A stretch of DNA of 64,000 bases from Prorocentrum cordatum (GCA_963575745.1 CAUYUJ010015755.1:103501-167500); one strand, 5' to 3'. Positions 8,697-18,715 are shown, numbered from the stretch's first letter. Made by a program: numbers and translations. The notes: generated by a model not told the origin, from the letters alone.

Positions 8697-9990
8697 TCGG
8701 CCTGACCTGCGAACACCGGCGTCTAAGAGGAATGATAAAAGCAACCCTAAAGTAAGTCAAAACTAACTTTCGGCTCATTTGGAAAAGTAAGTGCCCAGGT
8801 AGCTGGTCAAGTAACCCTCGGGGCGGCATGAAGTAACACAGGAAGTATGTAAGATGGCCCGTGCTTTGTGGAAAAAAGGTCAGCCCTCAGAACCGATTCG
8901 TGCGGCTACGGCTGGTAGTTAGCACGCGATTGCAATTTCTTGTTGTTGCCCCGCATCGGCATCTTATCATGTGCCGCTGCCCCAATCATATAATCAGGAG
9001 AGAGAAAGAAAGATGGGCGTGGGTGGAGCACGCTCTCTCTACCCATCCCCTGAATATGCTTTCTTCGTCAACCTTCTCGCCCTTCTTCAGTCCTGCCCAT
9101 CCCCGCCCTCTCCCGCCCCCGCAGTCACTCGGGCGCCTCATTGTTTGATAGGCTGAGCGGTTCGTTCTTCCGTGGGTGACCTACTTGTCGACGTGGGCTT
9201 TCCTGCCCAACGATTTACTTAGACACTTACTTTGCCAGGTGTACCCAAGTTCCTTGTAAGTGGCGACGGCAGCTACGCGCACACATACCTATCGCAGTGG
9301 CTGTCTGTTTCTCCCGCCCCTTGGCCACGTAATACCCGCTGCGCGTATAAACTACCCCTGATAATGAGTTTCTCATGTTGCCCTCGCCCCACGCCATAGA
9401 CCCCTCACCCGATAAACAATAACACTGGGGTGGGATGAGGGCTTCCCCAGACGGCACATGGACCCCACAAGCCCTCTGGGCGTAGGTTGTTCAACGAGTC
9501 AGTTATGACAACCCCCGTCTTCCCCTTGGGGGGGGTACCCATCCCGCATACACGCTCCCCAAAGATCTGGACGATGGGTTTCTCGAGGTGTCCGACTGTC
9601 TGTTCTGGCCCAAGATTGCTCCAACATGGCCTCGGAGAGCCCAATGTTACCTCCAAGATCCAGAAGCCCCAATCTGACTCCAGATGGCTCCAAGGTGTAT
9701 CCAGGAGGCCCGCTCCAAGGCTGCCCCAAGTTGCCACAGAGCCACCAAGGGATAACTCCGAGATGCCCAATCCTTCCAAATCATACGGGAAACCAATGAT
9801 GCGTGCATTCTCCGAGATTCGCTTCCGATCGACTTTGGGTGCCTTGAAAAAACTTTGAGATCGGCAAAGAGAGCACCAGGAGGGACCCTGGCGCGCCCGT
9901 AGGTTGGGCGAGGAGGATGGTACTGGAGGGGAAATTGGAGGGAGGGTTGGAGGAGGGTTGGAGACGGAGTTGGAGGGAGGATAGGAGCGA
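8697..9990 (+). repeat. Left arm of the FB element
   Basis: Uninterrupted inverted partner of 14785-14897 plus 11565-12723. From the outside in it has the terminal segment (8697-8800), a GTAACCCTCGGGG segment, a pyrimidine-rich block at 9050-9125, the GCCCTCTGGGCG motif at 9471 and a degenerate 11-bp array of CCAAG type (9600-9830). Confidence 0.78.
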
Positions 9991-10175
9991 GGGTTGGGAG
10001 AAGGTTGGAGGGAAGTTTGGAGGGAGGGTTGGAAGGAGCCTTGGAGAAGGGGTTGGAGGGAGAGCGGGAGCGAGGGTTGGAGGGAGGGTTGGACGAAGGA
10101 TTTTAGGGATGGTTGGAGGGAGGGTTGGAGAGGGGGTTGGAAGGAGGGTTAGAAGGAGGGTTGGAGGCAAAATGA
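9910..10175 (+). repeat. 12-bp degenerate tandem array, consensus TTGGAGGGAGGG
   Basis: About 20 consecutive units of 11-13 bp, for example TTGGAGGGAGGG, TTGGAGACGGAG, TTGGAAGGAGGG. The complementary array lies at 11331-11590, so it belongs to the inner ends of the FB arms. Confidence 0.85.
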
Positions 10176-10640
10176 GGAAGGGAAAGACTTTCAGCTGGTT
10201 GGGTGGCGAAGATGCTGGATAGGTGGAGGCGGAGAGAGGGAGGACGAGCTCGTCCTTCTCCTCCTGCCCCTCCTCTCCGGAGGTGGAAGCGGAGGGAGGG
10301 AGACGGAGGGAGAGAAGATGAACGCCCTCCCATCCGCCTATTCCTATTCTCCGGATGCGGATACATAAGTAGAGGCGGAGGCGGAGACGGGGGGAGAGAG
10401 GCGGAGGCGGAGGGAGGGAGGCGGAGAGAGGGAGGCAGTATCTGGAAAGAGATGCAGGACGAGGAGGGAAAAAGGCGACCTTCTCCTCCGCCTCCTCCTC
10501 TCCCTCCTCCTCCCCCTGCTTCCCCCCCCTGCCCCCCCCTCCTCCCCTCTTCTCATCTCCTCGCCTTCCTCCCCCTCCCCCCCCTCCTCCCCCTTCCCCT
10601 CCCCGCTCTGGGCGCCTGGAGATAGGTGGGGCGACCTACT
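10176..10640. other. Low-complexity centre of FB, left half
   Basis: Purine-rich GGAGGCGGAGRGAGGGAGG tracts (10215-10440), then pyrimidine-rich CCTCCTCCC tracts (10480-10610). No gene. GCGACCTACTTT at 10632 and AAGTAGGTCGC near 10803 can pair as a ~190-bp stem-loop. Confidence 0.6.
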
Positions 10641-11330
10641 TTCCGCCCCCGACGGTTTGGAAAGTAACTCAGCCGACCTACTTTCGATTCCGCATTCCAG
10701 GCCCGAGTTACTTTAGGAGTTACTTTAGAGTTACTTTTGAATTACTTTTTCGCTCAAGGCGAATAGAAGTAACTCCCACAGTAGGTCGGCAAGTAACTCC
10801 CGAAGTAGGTCGCCCCGAAAAGTAACTCCCGAAGTAACCCCCGAATTGACTCCAGACGCGCGGATGTTGAGAAGTAAGTCGCCAGCCTTTTCAGCCGCCC
10901 CAGCCTCTCCGAAAAGTAAGTCCCAAAGTAATTCCCAAAGTAACTCAGCTGTCTTTTACTGATAAGATCCGACGATCAGACATAGGAGAAGTGGCTCAAA
11001 AGTAACTCCAAAGTAACTCAGAAGAAGCTCGCAAATGACTAAACAGTAACTCCAAAGTAATTCGAAAGTAACTCAAACGTAACTCCAAAGTCAATCAAAC
11101 GTAACTCCAAAGTCACTTCAACGTAAATCTACAGTAACTCCAACGTAACTGAAACGTAACTCCAAAGTAACTCGAAAGTAATTCAAACGTAACTCGAACT
11201 TACCCAAATCAACTCAAAAGTATTTTAAAAGTAACTCCAAAGTAACTCAAACGTAACTCAAGCTCCCCCAAAGTAATTCAAAAGTGACTCAAAGTAACTC
11301 CAAAGTAATTCAAAGGTAACTCCAAAGTAA
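10640..11330 (+). repeat. 11-bp degenerate tandem array, consensus AAAGTAACTCM
   Basis: From about 11040 the spacing between successive GTAACTC-type cores is exactly 11 bp for at least 14 units (GTAACTCCAAA, GTAATTCGAAA, GTAACTCAAAC and so on). Units before 11040 are more diverged. This AT-richer array forms the centre of the FB element. Confidence 0.9.
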
Positions 11331-11590
11331 CTCCCCCCCTTCAACCCTCCTTCCAGCCCTCCCTCCAACCCCCCCTTCAATCCTCCCTCGACCCCCCCAT
11401 CCAACCCTCCCACCAACCCTCCTTCCAACCTCCCTCCGGCTCTCCCTCCAACCCCCTCTCCAACTCACCTCCAACACTCCAACTCCTTCCTCCAACCCTC
11501 TCTCCAACACTCTGCGCAGCCCTCCTTCCAAACCCCCTCCACACCCCCTCCAACCTCCCCTCCAATCACCCCTCCAACACCAGCCTCCTC
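11331..11590 (-). repeat. Inverted partner of the 12-bp array
   Basis: CCCTCCTTCCAACC / CCTCCCTCCAACCC units are the reverse complement of the array at 9910-10175. Confidence 0.85.
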
Positions 11591-12723
11591 GCCCAACCTA
11601 TAAGCGCGCTAGGGCAACTCTTGGCGCTCTCTTTGGCGAGCTCAGAGCCGTCTTGAGGCACCCACAGCCGATCGGAAGTGAAACGGCGAAAATGATGGCA
11701 TTATTGGTTCCCTTGCGTTTTGGAAGGATGTGGCATCTCGGAGGTATCCTTTTGGAGGCTCTGTGGCCACTTCGGGCCGTCTTGGAGCGGTCTTGGGGCC
11801 TCGTGGATGCACCTTAGAGCCATTTGGAGCCATATTGGGGTGTATTGAGCCATCTTGGAGGTAATGGTGGGCTCTCCGAGGCCGCGTTGGAATCATCTCG
11901 GGCCAGAAAGGACCACCTGACACCTCGAGATCCCCTCCGCCCACATCCAGAGGGAGGGCGTAGGGGAGGGGTAACCCCTGCCCGAAGGCGAATAGGGTGG
12001 GGTGTAATAACTAACTCGTGGAACCACCTACGCCCAGAGGGCTGGTGGGGTCCGTGGGCCGTCTTGGGAAGCCCTCATCCCACCTCATTGTTGTTTTTTT
12101 CGTTCTGGGAGGGGCCCATGGAGTGGGGCGAAGGCAACATAAAATAAGCATCCCCAGGGATAGTTCGTGCGCGCGGCGAATGCCACTTCGCCAGAGGGCG
12201 GGGGAGACAGACAGCCACCGCGATGGGTAGGTGTGCGCGCCGATGCCTTCCCAGCTTAAAAGCACTGTTGGGCCCACGTGGCAAAGTAAGTGTCAAAGTA
12301 AGGTGTCGGGTCGCCCAGGTCATGCGCGCAAGCAAACGCATCCCAATATCTCAACAACGCGCGCGACTTCGACGAGGGCCTCTGAGAGAGGCGCCCAAAG
12401 AGCTGCGGGGGAGTCTTAAGGAAGGGATGGAAGGGACGGGATGAGGGCGAGGACGGCGGACGAAGAAAGCAGACTGAGGATAGGGAAGGGGAACCGTCTT
12501 CCATCCACACCCCATCTTTCTTCTCCTCCCTTGTCTCTGCTTTCTTCCTCACCCCTCCTCGTCCTTCCCATTCCGGGCCAACGGCAAGAGAATTCCGATT
12601 TGGGGCAACGACGAATCGTGACTATGAGAACGTGGTTTGAATTCCGACCTCTGTCTCAGAAAGCATCGGCCATCATGCATACTTACTTTGTTAGTTTATG
12701 CCGACCCGAGGGTAACTTAACCA
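11565..12723 (-). repeat. Right arm of FB, inner part
   Basis: Reverse complement matches 8800-9990 throughout. It contains the core GATCGGAAGTGAAACGGCG at 11671, a CTTGGRGCC-type 11-bp array at 11730-11930 and CGCCCAGAGGGCTGGTGGGG at 12028. The arm stops at ...GTAACTTAACCA (12723), where the left arm shows uninterrupted sequence. Confidence 0.8.
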
Positions 12724-12776
12724 AAAGAGCGCCAGTGGATCACCTTGAAGACACAAAAGGGGGGGTGTGCTCCAGG

Positions 12777-12984
12777 GAACCCCCCCCCCCCCCTCCCCCC
12801 CTTCAGGGGGGGGGGGGGTCCGAGAACCCCCCCCCCCCCCCTCCCCCCCTTTAAGGGGGGGGGGGGGTTCGAACCCCTCCCCCCCCCCTTTGAAAGGGGG
12901 GGGGGGGGTTCGGAACCCCCCCCCCCCCCCCCCCCCTTGAAGGGGGGGGGGGGGTCGGAACCCCCCCCCCCCCTCCCCCCCTTT
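12777..12984. repeat. Alternating C-tract/G-tract hairpin units
   Basis: Four to five units of ~60 bp, each a run of C (with CTCCCC interruption), a short TTxAAGG turn and a run of G, joined by GTTCGAACC or TCGGAACC. Each can fold on itself and the G runs could form quadruplexes. Exact run lengths depend on sequencing accuracy. Confidence 0.75.
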
Positions 12985-13002
12985 TCCGTCTTCCGGGGAG
13001 TT

Positions 13003-13112
13003 TGTTGGACGTAGGGGCCGTCGGGGGCGGACTCTGAAAGCTTTGCGGGTGTGCGGGCGGGCCCGAAGGGCCCGTTTCAGAGTCCCGCCCCCGACGGCCC
13101 CTACGTCCAACA
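13003..13112. repeat. Near-perfect 37-bp inverted repeat beside the telomeric array
   Basis: The left arm 13003-13039 (TGTTGGACGTAGGGGCCG...ACTCTGAAA) is complementary to the right arm 13075-13112 with only a one-base insertion in the right arm. The 35-base loop (13040-13074) contains GGGCCCGAAGGGCCCG, itself palindromic. The right arm ends 23 bp before the first telomeric repeat. Confidence 0.92.
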
Positions 13113-13135
13113 GTCTGCGCGCGAGGCGAGCGAGG

Positions 13136-13828
13136 TTTAGGGTTTAGGGTTAGGGTTAGGGTTAGGGCTTAGGGTTTAGGGTTTAGGGTTTAGGGTTTAG
13201 GGTTTAGGGTTTAGGGTTTAGGGTTTAGGGTTTAGGGTTTAGGGTTTAGGGTTTAGGGTTTAGGGTTTAGGGTTTAGGGTTTAGGGTTTAGGGTTTAGGG
13301 TTTAGGGTTTAGGGTTTAGGGTTTAGGGTTTAGGGTTTAGGGTTTAGGGTTTAGGGTTTAGGGTTTAGGGTTTAGGGTTTAGGGTTTAGGGTTTAGGGTT
13401 TAGGGTTTAGGGTTTAGGGTTTAGGGTTTAGGGTTTAGGGTTTAGGGTTTAGGGTTTAGGGTTTAGGGTTTAGGGTTTAGGGTTTAGGGTTTAGGGTTTA
13501 GGGTTTAGGGTTTAGGGTTTAGGGTTTAGGGTTTAGGGTTTAGGGTTTAGGGTTTAGGGTTTAGGGTTTAGGGTTTAGGGTTTAGGGTTTAGGGTTTAGG
13601 GTTTAGGGTTTAGGGTTTAGGGTTTAGGGTTTAGGGTTTAGGGTTTAGGGTTTAGGGTTTAGGGTTTAGGGTTTAGGGTTTAGGGTTTAGGGTTTTAGGG
13701 TTTAGGGTTTAGGGTTTAGGGTTTAGGGTTTAGGGTTTAGGGTTTAGGGTTTAGGGTTTAGGGTTTAGGGTTTAGGGTTTAGGGTTTAGGGTTTTAGGGT
13801 TTAGGGTTTAGGGTTTAGGGTTTAGGGT

Positions 13829-13850
<22 letters not shown>
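13136..13850 (+). repeat. Interstitial telomeric array (TTTAGGG)n
   Basis: After a few mixed TTAGGG/TTTAGGG units the array is uniform from about 13171 to 13840, roughly 95 heptamers with two single-T expansions (near 13693 and 13793). TTTAGGG is the telomere repeat of plants, many algae and dinoflagellates. The G-rich strand reads rightward. Confidence 0.97.
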
Positions 13851-13869
<19 letters not shown>

Positions 13870-13879
13870 GGTTTAGGGT

Positions 13880-13910
<31 letters not shown>

Positions 13911-14196
13911 GTATGGTTTGTGTTGAGGGTTAAGGTTTAGGGTTAGGGTGAGGGTGAGGGTTTAGGGTTAGGGTTCGGGTTCGGGTTTAGGGTTAAGGTT
14001 TAGGGTTCAGGGTTTAGGGTTAGGGTTAAGGTTTAGGGTTAGGTCATAGGGTTTAGGGTTACGGTTAAGGTTTAGGGTTAGGGTTAGGGCTAGAGTTTAG
14101 GGTTAGGGTTAGGGTTAAGGATTAGGGTGTAGGGGTTAGGGTTAGGGTTAGGGTTTAGGGTCAGGGTTTAGGGTGTAGGGTTTTGGGGGTTAGGGT

Positions 14197-14229
<33 letters not shown>

Positions 14230-14515
14230 TAGAGTTTAGGGCTAGGGTTTAGGGTTTAGGGTCAGGGTTGGGGTTGAGGTTAGGGTTTAGGGTTAGGGTT
14301 AGGGTTTAGGGTTTAGGGTGAGGGGTAGGGTTGGGGTTAGGGTGTAGGGATAGGGTTGAGGGTTAGGGTTAAGGGTTCAGGTTTAGAGCTTAGGTTAGGG
14401 CTAGGCTTAGTGTTAGGGTTTGGGGTCAGGGTTAGGTCTACGGTTAGGGTTTAGGCTTCGGGTTAGGGATTAAGGATTAGGGTTCAGGGTTTGGGTTAGA
14501 GGTTAGGGGTTCGGG
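13851..14515 (+). repeat. Degenerate telomeric repeats
   Basis: Mixed TTAGGG, TTTAGGG, TTGGGG, TTCGGG and TCAGGG units with indels, decaying to the right until about 14515. Continuous with the uniform array. Confidence 0.93.
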
Positions 14516-14574
14516 GGGGTCGGGGCGGGGGTGGTAGGGATGGGGTTCCGGAGCCGGGGCGCGAGCCGGGGAAA

Positions 14575-14610
<36 letters not shown>

Positions 14611-14758
14611 CGCCGACGACGGCTCGGGCAAGGGGGGGGAGGGGGGGGGGGGGGGGTCGCCGACGACGGCTCGGGCAAGGGGGGGGGGGGGGGGGGGGTT
14701 CGCCGACCACGGCTCGGGCAAGGGGGGGGGGGGGGGGGGTTCCGAACCCCCCCCCCCC
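14575..14758 (+). repeat. G-tract repeat units with TTCGCCGACSACGGCTCGGG spacer
   Basis: Four G runs, three of them followed by a near-identical 24-bp spacer (TCGCCGACGACGGCTCGGGC and variants), ending in GGTTCCGAACC and a C run. The closing C-run/TTTGGG resembles the units on the other side of the telomeric array. Confidence 0.8.
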
Positions 14759-14784
14759 CTTTGGGTGATCCAGCGGCGCGCCCT

Positions 14785-14897
14785 CAGTTATTTGGGCACT
14801 TAATTTTCCAAATGAGCCGCCAGTTACTTTTGAGTCACTTTAGGGTTACGTTTATTATTTCTCTTAGACGCCACTGTTCGCGGGCCAGGCCGAACAT
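14785..14897 (-). repeat. Right arm of FB, outer terminal part
   Basis: Reverse complement matches 8697-8800: both share GGCGTCTAAGAG, ACCCTAAAGT, GGCTCATTTGGAAAA and AAGTGCCCA in the same order. Confidence 0.82.
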
Positions 14898-14945
14898 AAT
14901 TGTAGTGGCCTCCGGCCAGTGCCGCCGATCCGGGGCACTCCGGGT

Positions 14946-15699
14946 GATGATGAGGATGATGAGGATGAGGATGATGATGATGATGACGGTGAGGATGATG
15001 ATGGTGATGGTGATGGTGATGATGATGATAATGTTGATGATGATGGTGATGGTGATGGTGATGGTGATGATGTGGATGATGATGTTGATGATGATGATGG
15101 TGATGATGATGGTGATGCTGATGGTTATGGTGATGATGGTGGTGATGATGATGGTGATGGTGATGGTGATGGTGATGGTGGTGGTGATGGTGATGGTGAT
15201 GATGTTGATGGTGATGGTGATGGTGATGGTGATGGTGATGGTGATGATGATGATAATGATGATGATGATGGTTGGATGATGGTGATGGTGACGATGATGA
15301 TGATGACGATGAGGATGAGGATGGGGATGAGGATGAGGATGGTGATGGTGTTGGTGATGATGATGATGCTGATGATGATGATGATGATGATGGTGATGGT
15401 GATGGTGATGGTGATGCTGATGATGATGATTATGATGGTGATGGTGATGGTGATGGTGATGGTGATGGTGATGGTGATGATGGTGATGTTGATGGTGATG
15501 GTGATGGTGATGATGATGTTAGTGGTGATGGTGATGGTCATGGTTTTTATGATGGTGACGGTGATGGTGATGGTGATGGTGATGATGGTGATGCTGCTGA
15601 TGATGTTGATGATGATGACGATGACGATGACGGAGACGGTTATGATGATGCTGGTGATGATGATGGTTGTGATGATGATGCTGATGATGATGATGGTTG

Positions 15700-15758
<59 letters not shown>

Positions 15759-15842
15759 GTGATGGTGATGGTGATGGTGATGGTGATGGTGATGGTGATG
15801 GTGATGATGGTGGTGGTGGTGGTGATGATGATGATGAGGAGG
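14946..15842 (+). repeat. (GAT)n / (GATGGT)n microsatellite, about 0.9 kb
   Basis: Almost pure GAT triplets with interspersed GGT and occasional GCT/GAG. All three plus frames stay open (poly-Met/Val, poly-Asp/Gly and so on), and so do the complementary frames (poly-His, poly-Ser), which shows that the open frames are a by-product of the repeat. Confidence 0.96.
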
Positions 15843-16980
15843 AGGAGGAGGAGAAGCAGGATGCCGTGGATATTTCCCCAATCGGTGTTTGATCGGCCAC
15901 GCGTGATTTCGATCCCCTTGCAGGAGCCCGCTTTCCGACCCGAGTCATTTGTTCAGGGCAAGACAACGAAAGGGGGCCCAGGGACACACAAATCAATAGA
16001 CACAGATAACAGAATTCCCCGTGTTCCCCAATCAGTGCTTGCCCTGAAGGGGTCCGAGCGGAAATTGAAATATTTGGCGAAAGTTGCCCGCCGAGTTTGG
16101 TGGCAGTCTGGGTTCCTGGGGACCCGGTTCCGGGTTCCCGGGTTCCCGGTGATTGGTTCGGGGCCGATTTCGGTGGGTTCTGGGTTCCCAGGCTCCCAGG
16201 TTCCCGGTCGATCTCCTCAGCGAAACCCATCCATTGATTGGGGCTTTTCTTTGGCAGCATTGATCGCCATGGGGGCAACGGGTCCTCATGGGAACGTGTC
16301 CTCAGGTTTTTCGCCGTTTTCGGGCTCTCGGGGCCCTGCAGAGGCCGCGGGGGTGTCAGAAGTCGGCCAAGGATGAGAAACTCGTCCTGCGGGAAGGCCC
16401 CAGGGTCCAGGACCCGGTTTTCCACCAGCACCACCACCGAGGAGGAGGAGGATGAGGAGGAGTAGGAGGAGGAAGATGAGAATCTCCCCATCCTCCGTTC
16501 TCCCCCGTCCTACCTATGGTGGTGGTGGCGGAGAATTGGCCCATCAAGCATCGAGGGCCGATCTGTGAAACAGCTCGAACTCGCGCACTTGTGAAAGTAA
16601 GCGAACAGGGCACAAATTTGCATAAGTTAACCTTCGCCTCGCTGTCATGGCGAGTGGCCGGGAATTTGCCTAAGTGGAACGGTCCGGCGATCGAGTAGTT
16701 GCCGATCGTTCAAGGTTGAACGAATACGCGGTGCCAGAAACCCACGCCAGGATCACAACGCGAGAGACATCCGAGGATCCGATGTCTTGATTTGATCCAT
16801 GCGCGGTCCCCGGAAGTCCCGGCCCTTCCCCTGGGACCGGTCTTTCATCCAGGGTGTTTGGCAAGGGGCTCACAGAGGCAGAACCCTCAGGACGAAACGC
16901 CGCTTAGATTTTCAATGCGATGGAGGCTGGGGAACCCTGCACGCACGTAAAGAGTGACCCTTCGCCGAATTGACCTTCAG
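15843..16980. other. No gene recognised; short GGTTCCC minisatellite
   Basis: Around 16106-16210 a GGGTTCCCGGGTTCCCGGT-like minisatellite recurs with variation. A small GGA tract lies at 16438-16480. Open frames here have no domain character. Confidence 0.5.
16706..16790 (+). mobile_element. TIR-12 fragment
   Basis: CGATCGTTCAAGGTTGAACG followed by GCGGTGCCAGAAACCCACGCC matches the right half of the copy at 48368-48560. The terminal inverted repeat is lost. Confidence 0.55.
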
Positions 16981-17362
16981 AGGAGGAGGAGGAGGAGGAG
17001 GAGGAGGAGGAGGAGGTGGAGGAATAGGAGGTGGAGGGAGGAGGAGGAGGAGGAGGAGGAGGGAGAAGGAGGAGGAGGAGGAGGAGGAGGAGGAGGAGGG
17101 GGGGAATGAGGAGGACGAGGACGAGGAGGAGCAGGAGCAGGAGGAGGAGGAGCAGGAGCAGGAGCAGGAGCAGGAGGAGGAGGAGGAGGAGGAGGAGGAG
17201 GAGGAGGAGGAGGAGGAGGAGGAGGAGGAGGAGGAGGAGGAGGGGGAGGGGGGGGAGGGGGAGGGGGAGGGGAGGAGGGAGGAGGAGGGGAGGAGGAGGA
17301 AGGAGGAGGAGGGAGGAGGAGGAGGAGGAGGAGGAGGAGGCGGAGGAGGAGGAGCAGGAGGC
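16981..17362 (+). repeat. (GGA)n purine microsatellite, about 380 bp
   Basis: Nearly uninterrupted GGA/GAG triplets with occasional GCA, GAC and G runs. The long poly-Glu/poly-Arg/poly-Gly frames and the complementary poly-Leu/Ser/Pro frames are artefacts of the repeat. Confidence 0.96.
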
Positions 17363-17514
17363 GCGGGGGGGGAGCCAGAGACGAGCACGCAGGCAGGTCG
17401 CTGCTGCCGCGCCGCGCGCAGACATCGGCAGGCCGCGGGCCAGAGACTCCTCTCTCGCCCGGGGGTCACTCTTCGGCCACGCGCACCCGGGGGCAGGCGA
17501 CGAGGGCAAGGCCT

Positions 17515-17590
17515 TCCTCCTCCTCCTCCCTCGTCCTCCTCCTCCTCCTCCTCCTCCTCCTCTTCCTCATCCTCCTCCTCCTCCTCTCAC
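17515..17590 (-). repeat. (CCT)n microsatellite
   Basis: CTCCTC triplets, inverted relative to the purine tract 150 bp upstream, so the two could pair. Confidence 0.9.
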
Positions 17591-17617
17591 GCCGCATCGC
17601 CGGGGCCAGAGTTTCTT

Positions 17618-17722
17618 CCATGCCGGCGTCGCCGACGCATTTCCGACGCATCGCCGATGCATTGGCGATGCAGCGCGCTCTTCCGACCCCATCTACTCGG
17701 ACCCCTCGTCTGGGAGGCCCCT
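17618..17722 (+). mobile_element. TIR-11 right-half fragment
   Basis: Repeated GCATCGCCGAT units followed by CTTCCGACCCCATCTACTCGG and GGGAGGCC match the right part of 39232-39470. Confidence 0.55.
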
Positions 17723-17854
17723 ATCGAAGCACCCCTGCTTCTCAGAAGGCTTCGGCCCTGCCTGCAGATAAAGGGCTGGCGCCTTAAGGAGCAGCCTCCT
17801 TCTAAGAGGCCTTCCCCCCTTCCCGCTACCCCCTTGCGCGTGTCTCGAAAGCTG

Positions 17855-18022
17855 GGCGAGGGCTGCTAAAACCGTGGCTGCTAAAACGGCCCTCCCGGAA
17901 GGAAAAACACCTTCTTGGAATGAGGCGCGGCACGCGAAACAGTCAACGGGCTTCTTCCCGGAAGGACGAAGACAACTTCCCGGAGGCCGATTTTAGCAAC
18001 CAAGGATTTAGCAGCCCTTGCC
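17855..18022 (+). mobile_element. TIR-9, short inverted-repeat element between 40-bp direct repeats
   Basis: The left end GGCGAGGGCTGCTAAAACC and the reverse complement of the right end GGGCAAGGGCTGCTAAATCC form the TIR. It is bracketed by a direct repeat, AAGAGGCCTTCCCCCC...TTGCGCGTGTC, at 17803-17843 and 18031-18070. Single copy in the window. Confidence 0.6.
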
Positions 18023-18070
18023 CGGCTTCCAAGAGGCCTTCCCCCCTCCCGCTACCCCCTTGCGCGTGTC

Positions 18071-18715
18071 GCCAAACTCTTGCGGTTGGCCGACCCTGCT
18101 CGCGCAGGCGATGTCTCGTCCCCAATCCCCGACCTCCGCTCGAACAGTCAAGCCGCTCAGAAAAGGGGGGCGCTTGGGGAGACCCCCTGGGAACTAATCG
18201 GACACGCCCCATATCGATGATGGACGCCCCCCCCCGTCGTACATCCTCGAGCTTGCTGTGCTCGAGCTCCTGGTCCGCCCGAAAACCCTTCAGCGTCGGG
18301 GCTTGTGCTCCCGCTGCTCCTCGTCGTGCCACCCCCCCGCGCGTCGTGAAGCAGTCACGGCGGGTCCCTCCTCGCCCTGCCTGGGCCTCCGAGCGGCCTC
18401 TCGCCGCCACGCTGCACCTCGGAGCGCCCCCCACGCTTGGCCCGGGAGCTCCCTCTCGACCCCCGGACCCGGGCCTCCGCTCCGCACCGTGGCCAAACAC
18501 TCCCCCTGACCTTCCAGGAGGGCTAAAACATAGCACGCGACTTAAAAACCAATCCCAGAGCGATTCTACGTCTTGGTTTCAGGCTGCTTCGTTCCGCGTT
18601 TTAGGTTGTTAGGGCCTCCCGTGCCCCAAAAAAAACCCAGTGCGACCCTACCTAGGAGTTGGAGCATCTAGGAAAGCAACACCTACATCTACTCCGACAG
18701 CTACATTAACATCTA
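18071..18715. other. No gene recognised
   Basis: Proline/arginine-rich open frames on both strands lack domain features. No repeat family of this window is recognised here. Confidence 0.45.

Larger units (their letters stand above)
12724..14784. mobile_element. Telomere-repeat cassette inserted into the right FB arm
   Basis: The intact left arm (8780-8810) defines the uninterrupted sequence. In the right arm it is split between 12723 and 14785, so 2,061 bp are extra. The extra segment has imperfect inverted ends (AAAGAGCGCCAGTGGATCACC-type at the left, GGTGATCCAGCGGCGCGCCCT-type at the right, 16 of 21 positions matching). It may be flanked by a 2-bp CA duplication. Inside are C/G-tract hairpins, a 37-bp inverted repeat, the telomeric array and further G-tract units. 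No coding capacity. Transposition, or repair capture of telomeric DNA, are both possible origins. Confidence 0.7.
8697..14897. mobile_element. FB: giant foldback element with long imperfect inverted arms
   Basis: The left arm reads inward from ~8697 and the right arm, reverse-complemented, matches it in the same order. Shared segments: GGTCGGCCTGACCTGCGAACA/GTTCGGCCTGGCCCGCGAACA type ends, GGCTCATTTGGAAAA, a CTCGGG-GGCAT segment, GCTTTCTTCGTC, ACTTTGCC, GTGGCTGTCTGT, GCCCTCTGGGCGTAGGT, GCCTCGGAGAGCCCA and GGTTGGGCGAGGAGG. Arms exceed 1.2 kb and carry frequent mismatches. The interior (10.2-11.3 kb) is purely repetitive. No transposase is visible. The outermost ends are uncertain by a few tens of bases (possibly 8671 and 14918). 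Confidence 0.8.

Noticed and set aside
7546-8744. Long overlapping ORFs on both strands
   Set aside because: Arg/Pro/Ala-rich, no domains, and they read through a GA microsatellite and a retroelement repeat.
13136-14515. A true chromosome end or end-to-end fusion point
   Set aside because: Sequence continues for 49 kb beyond it, the array has one orientation only (no head-to-head junction), decay polarity is wrong for an end, and both borders fall inside one FB arm.
15519-15881. Poly-histidine or poly-aspartate proteins
   Set aside because: Direct translation of the GAT microsatellite; all frames are open and homopolymeric.
16904-17509. Leucine-, serine- or glutamate-rich proteins over GGA/CTC tracts (also at 20.4, 30.4, 31.7, 36.4, 37.9, 52.4, 58.1 kb)
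   Set aside because: Frames exist only because triplet repeats lack stop codons.
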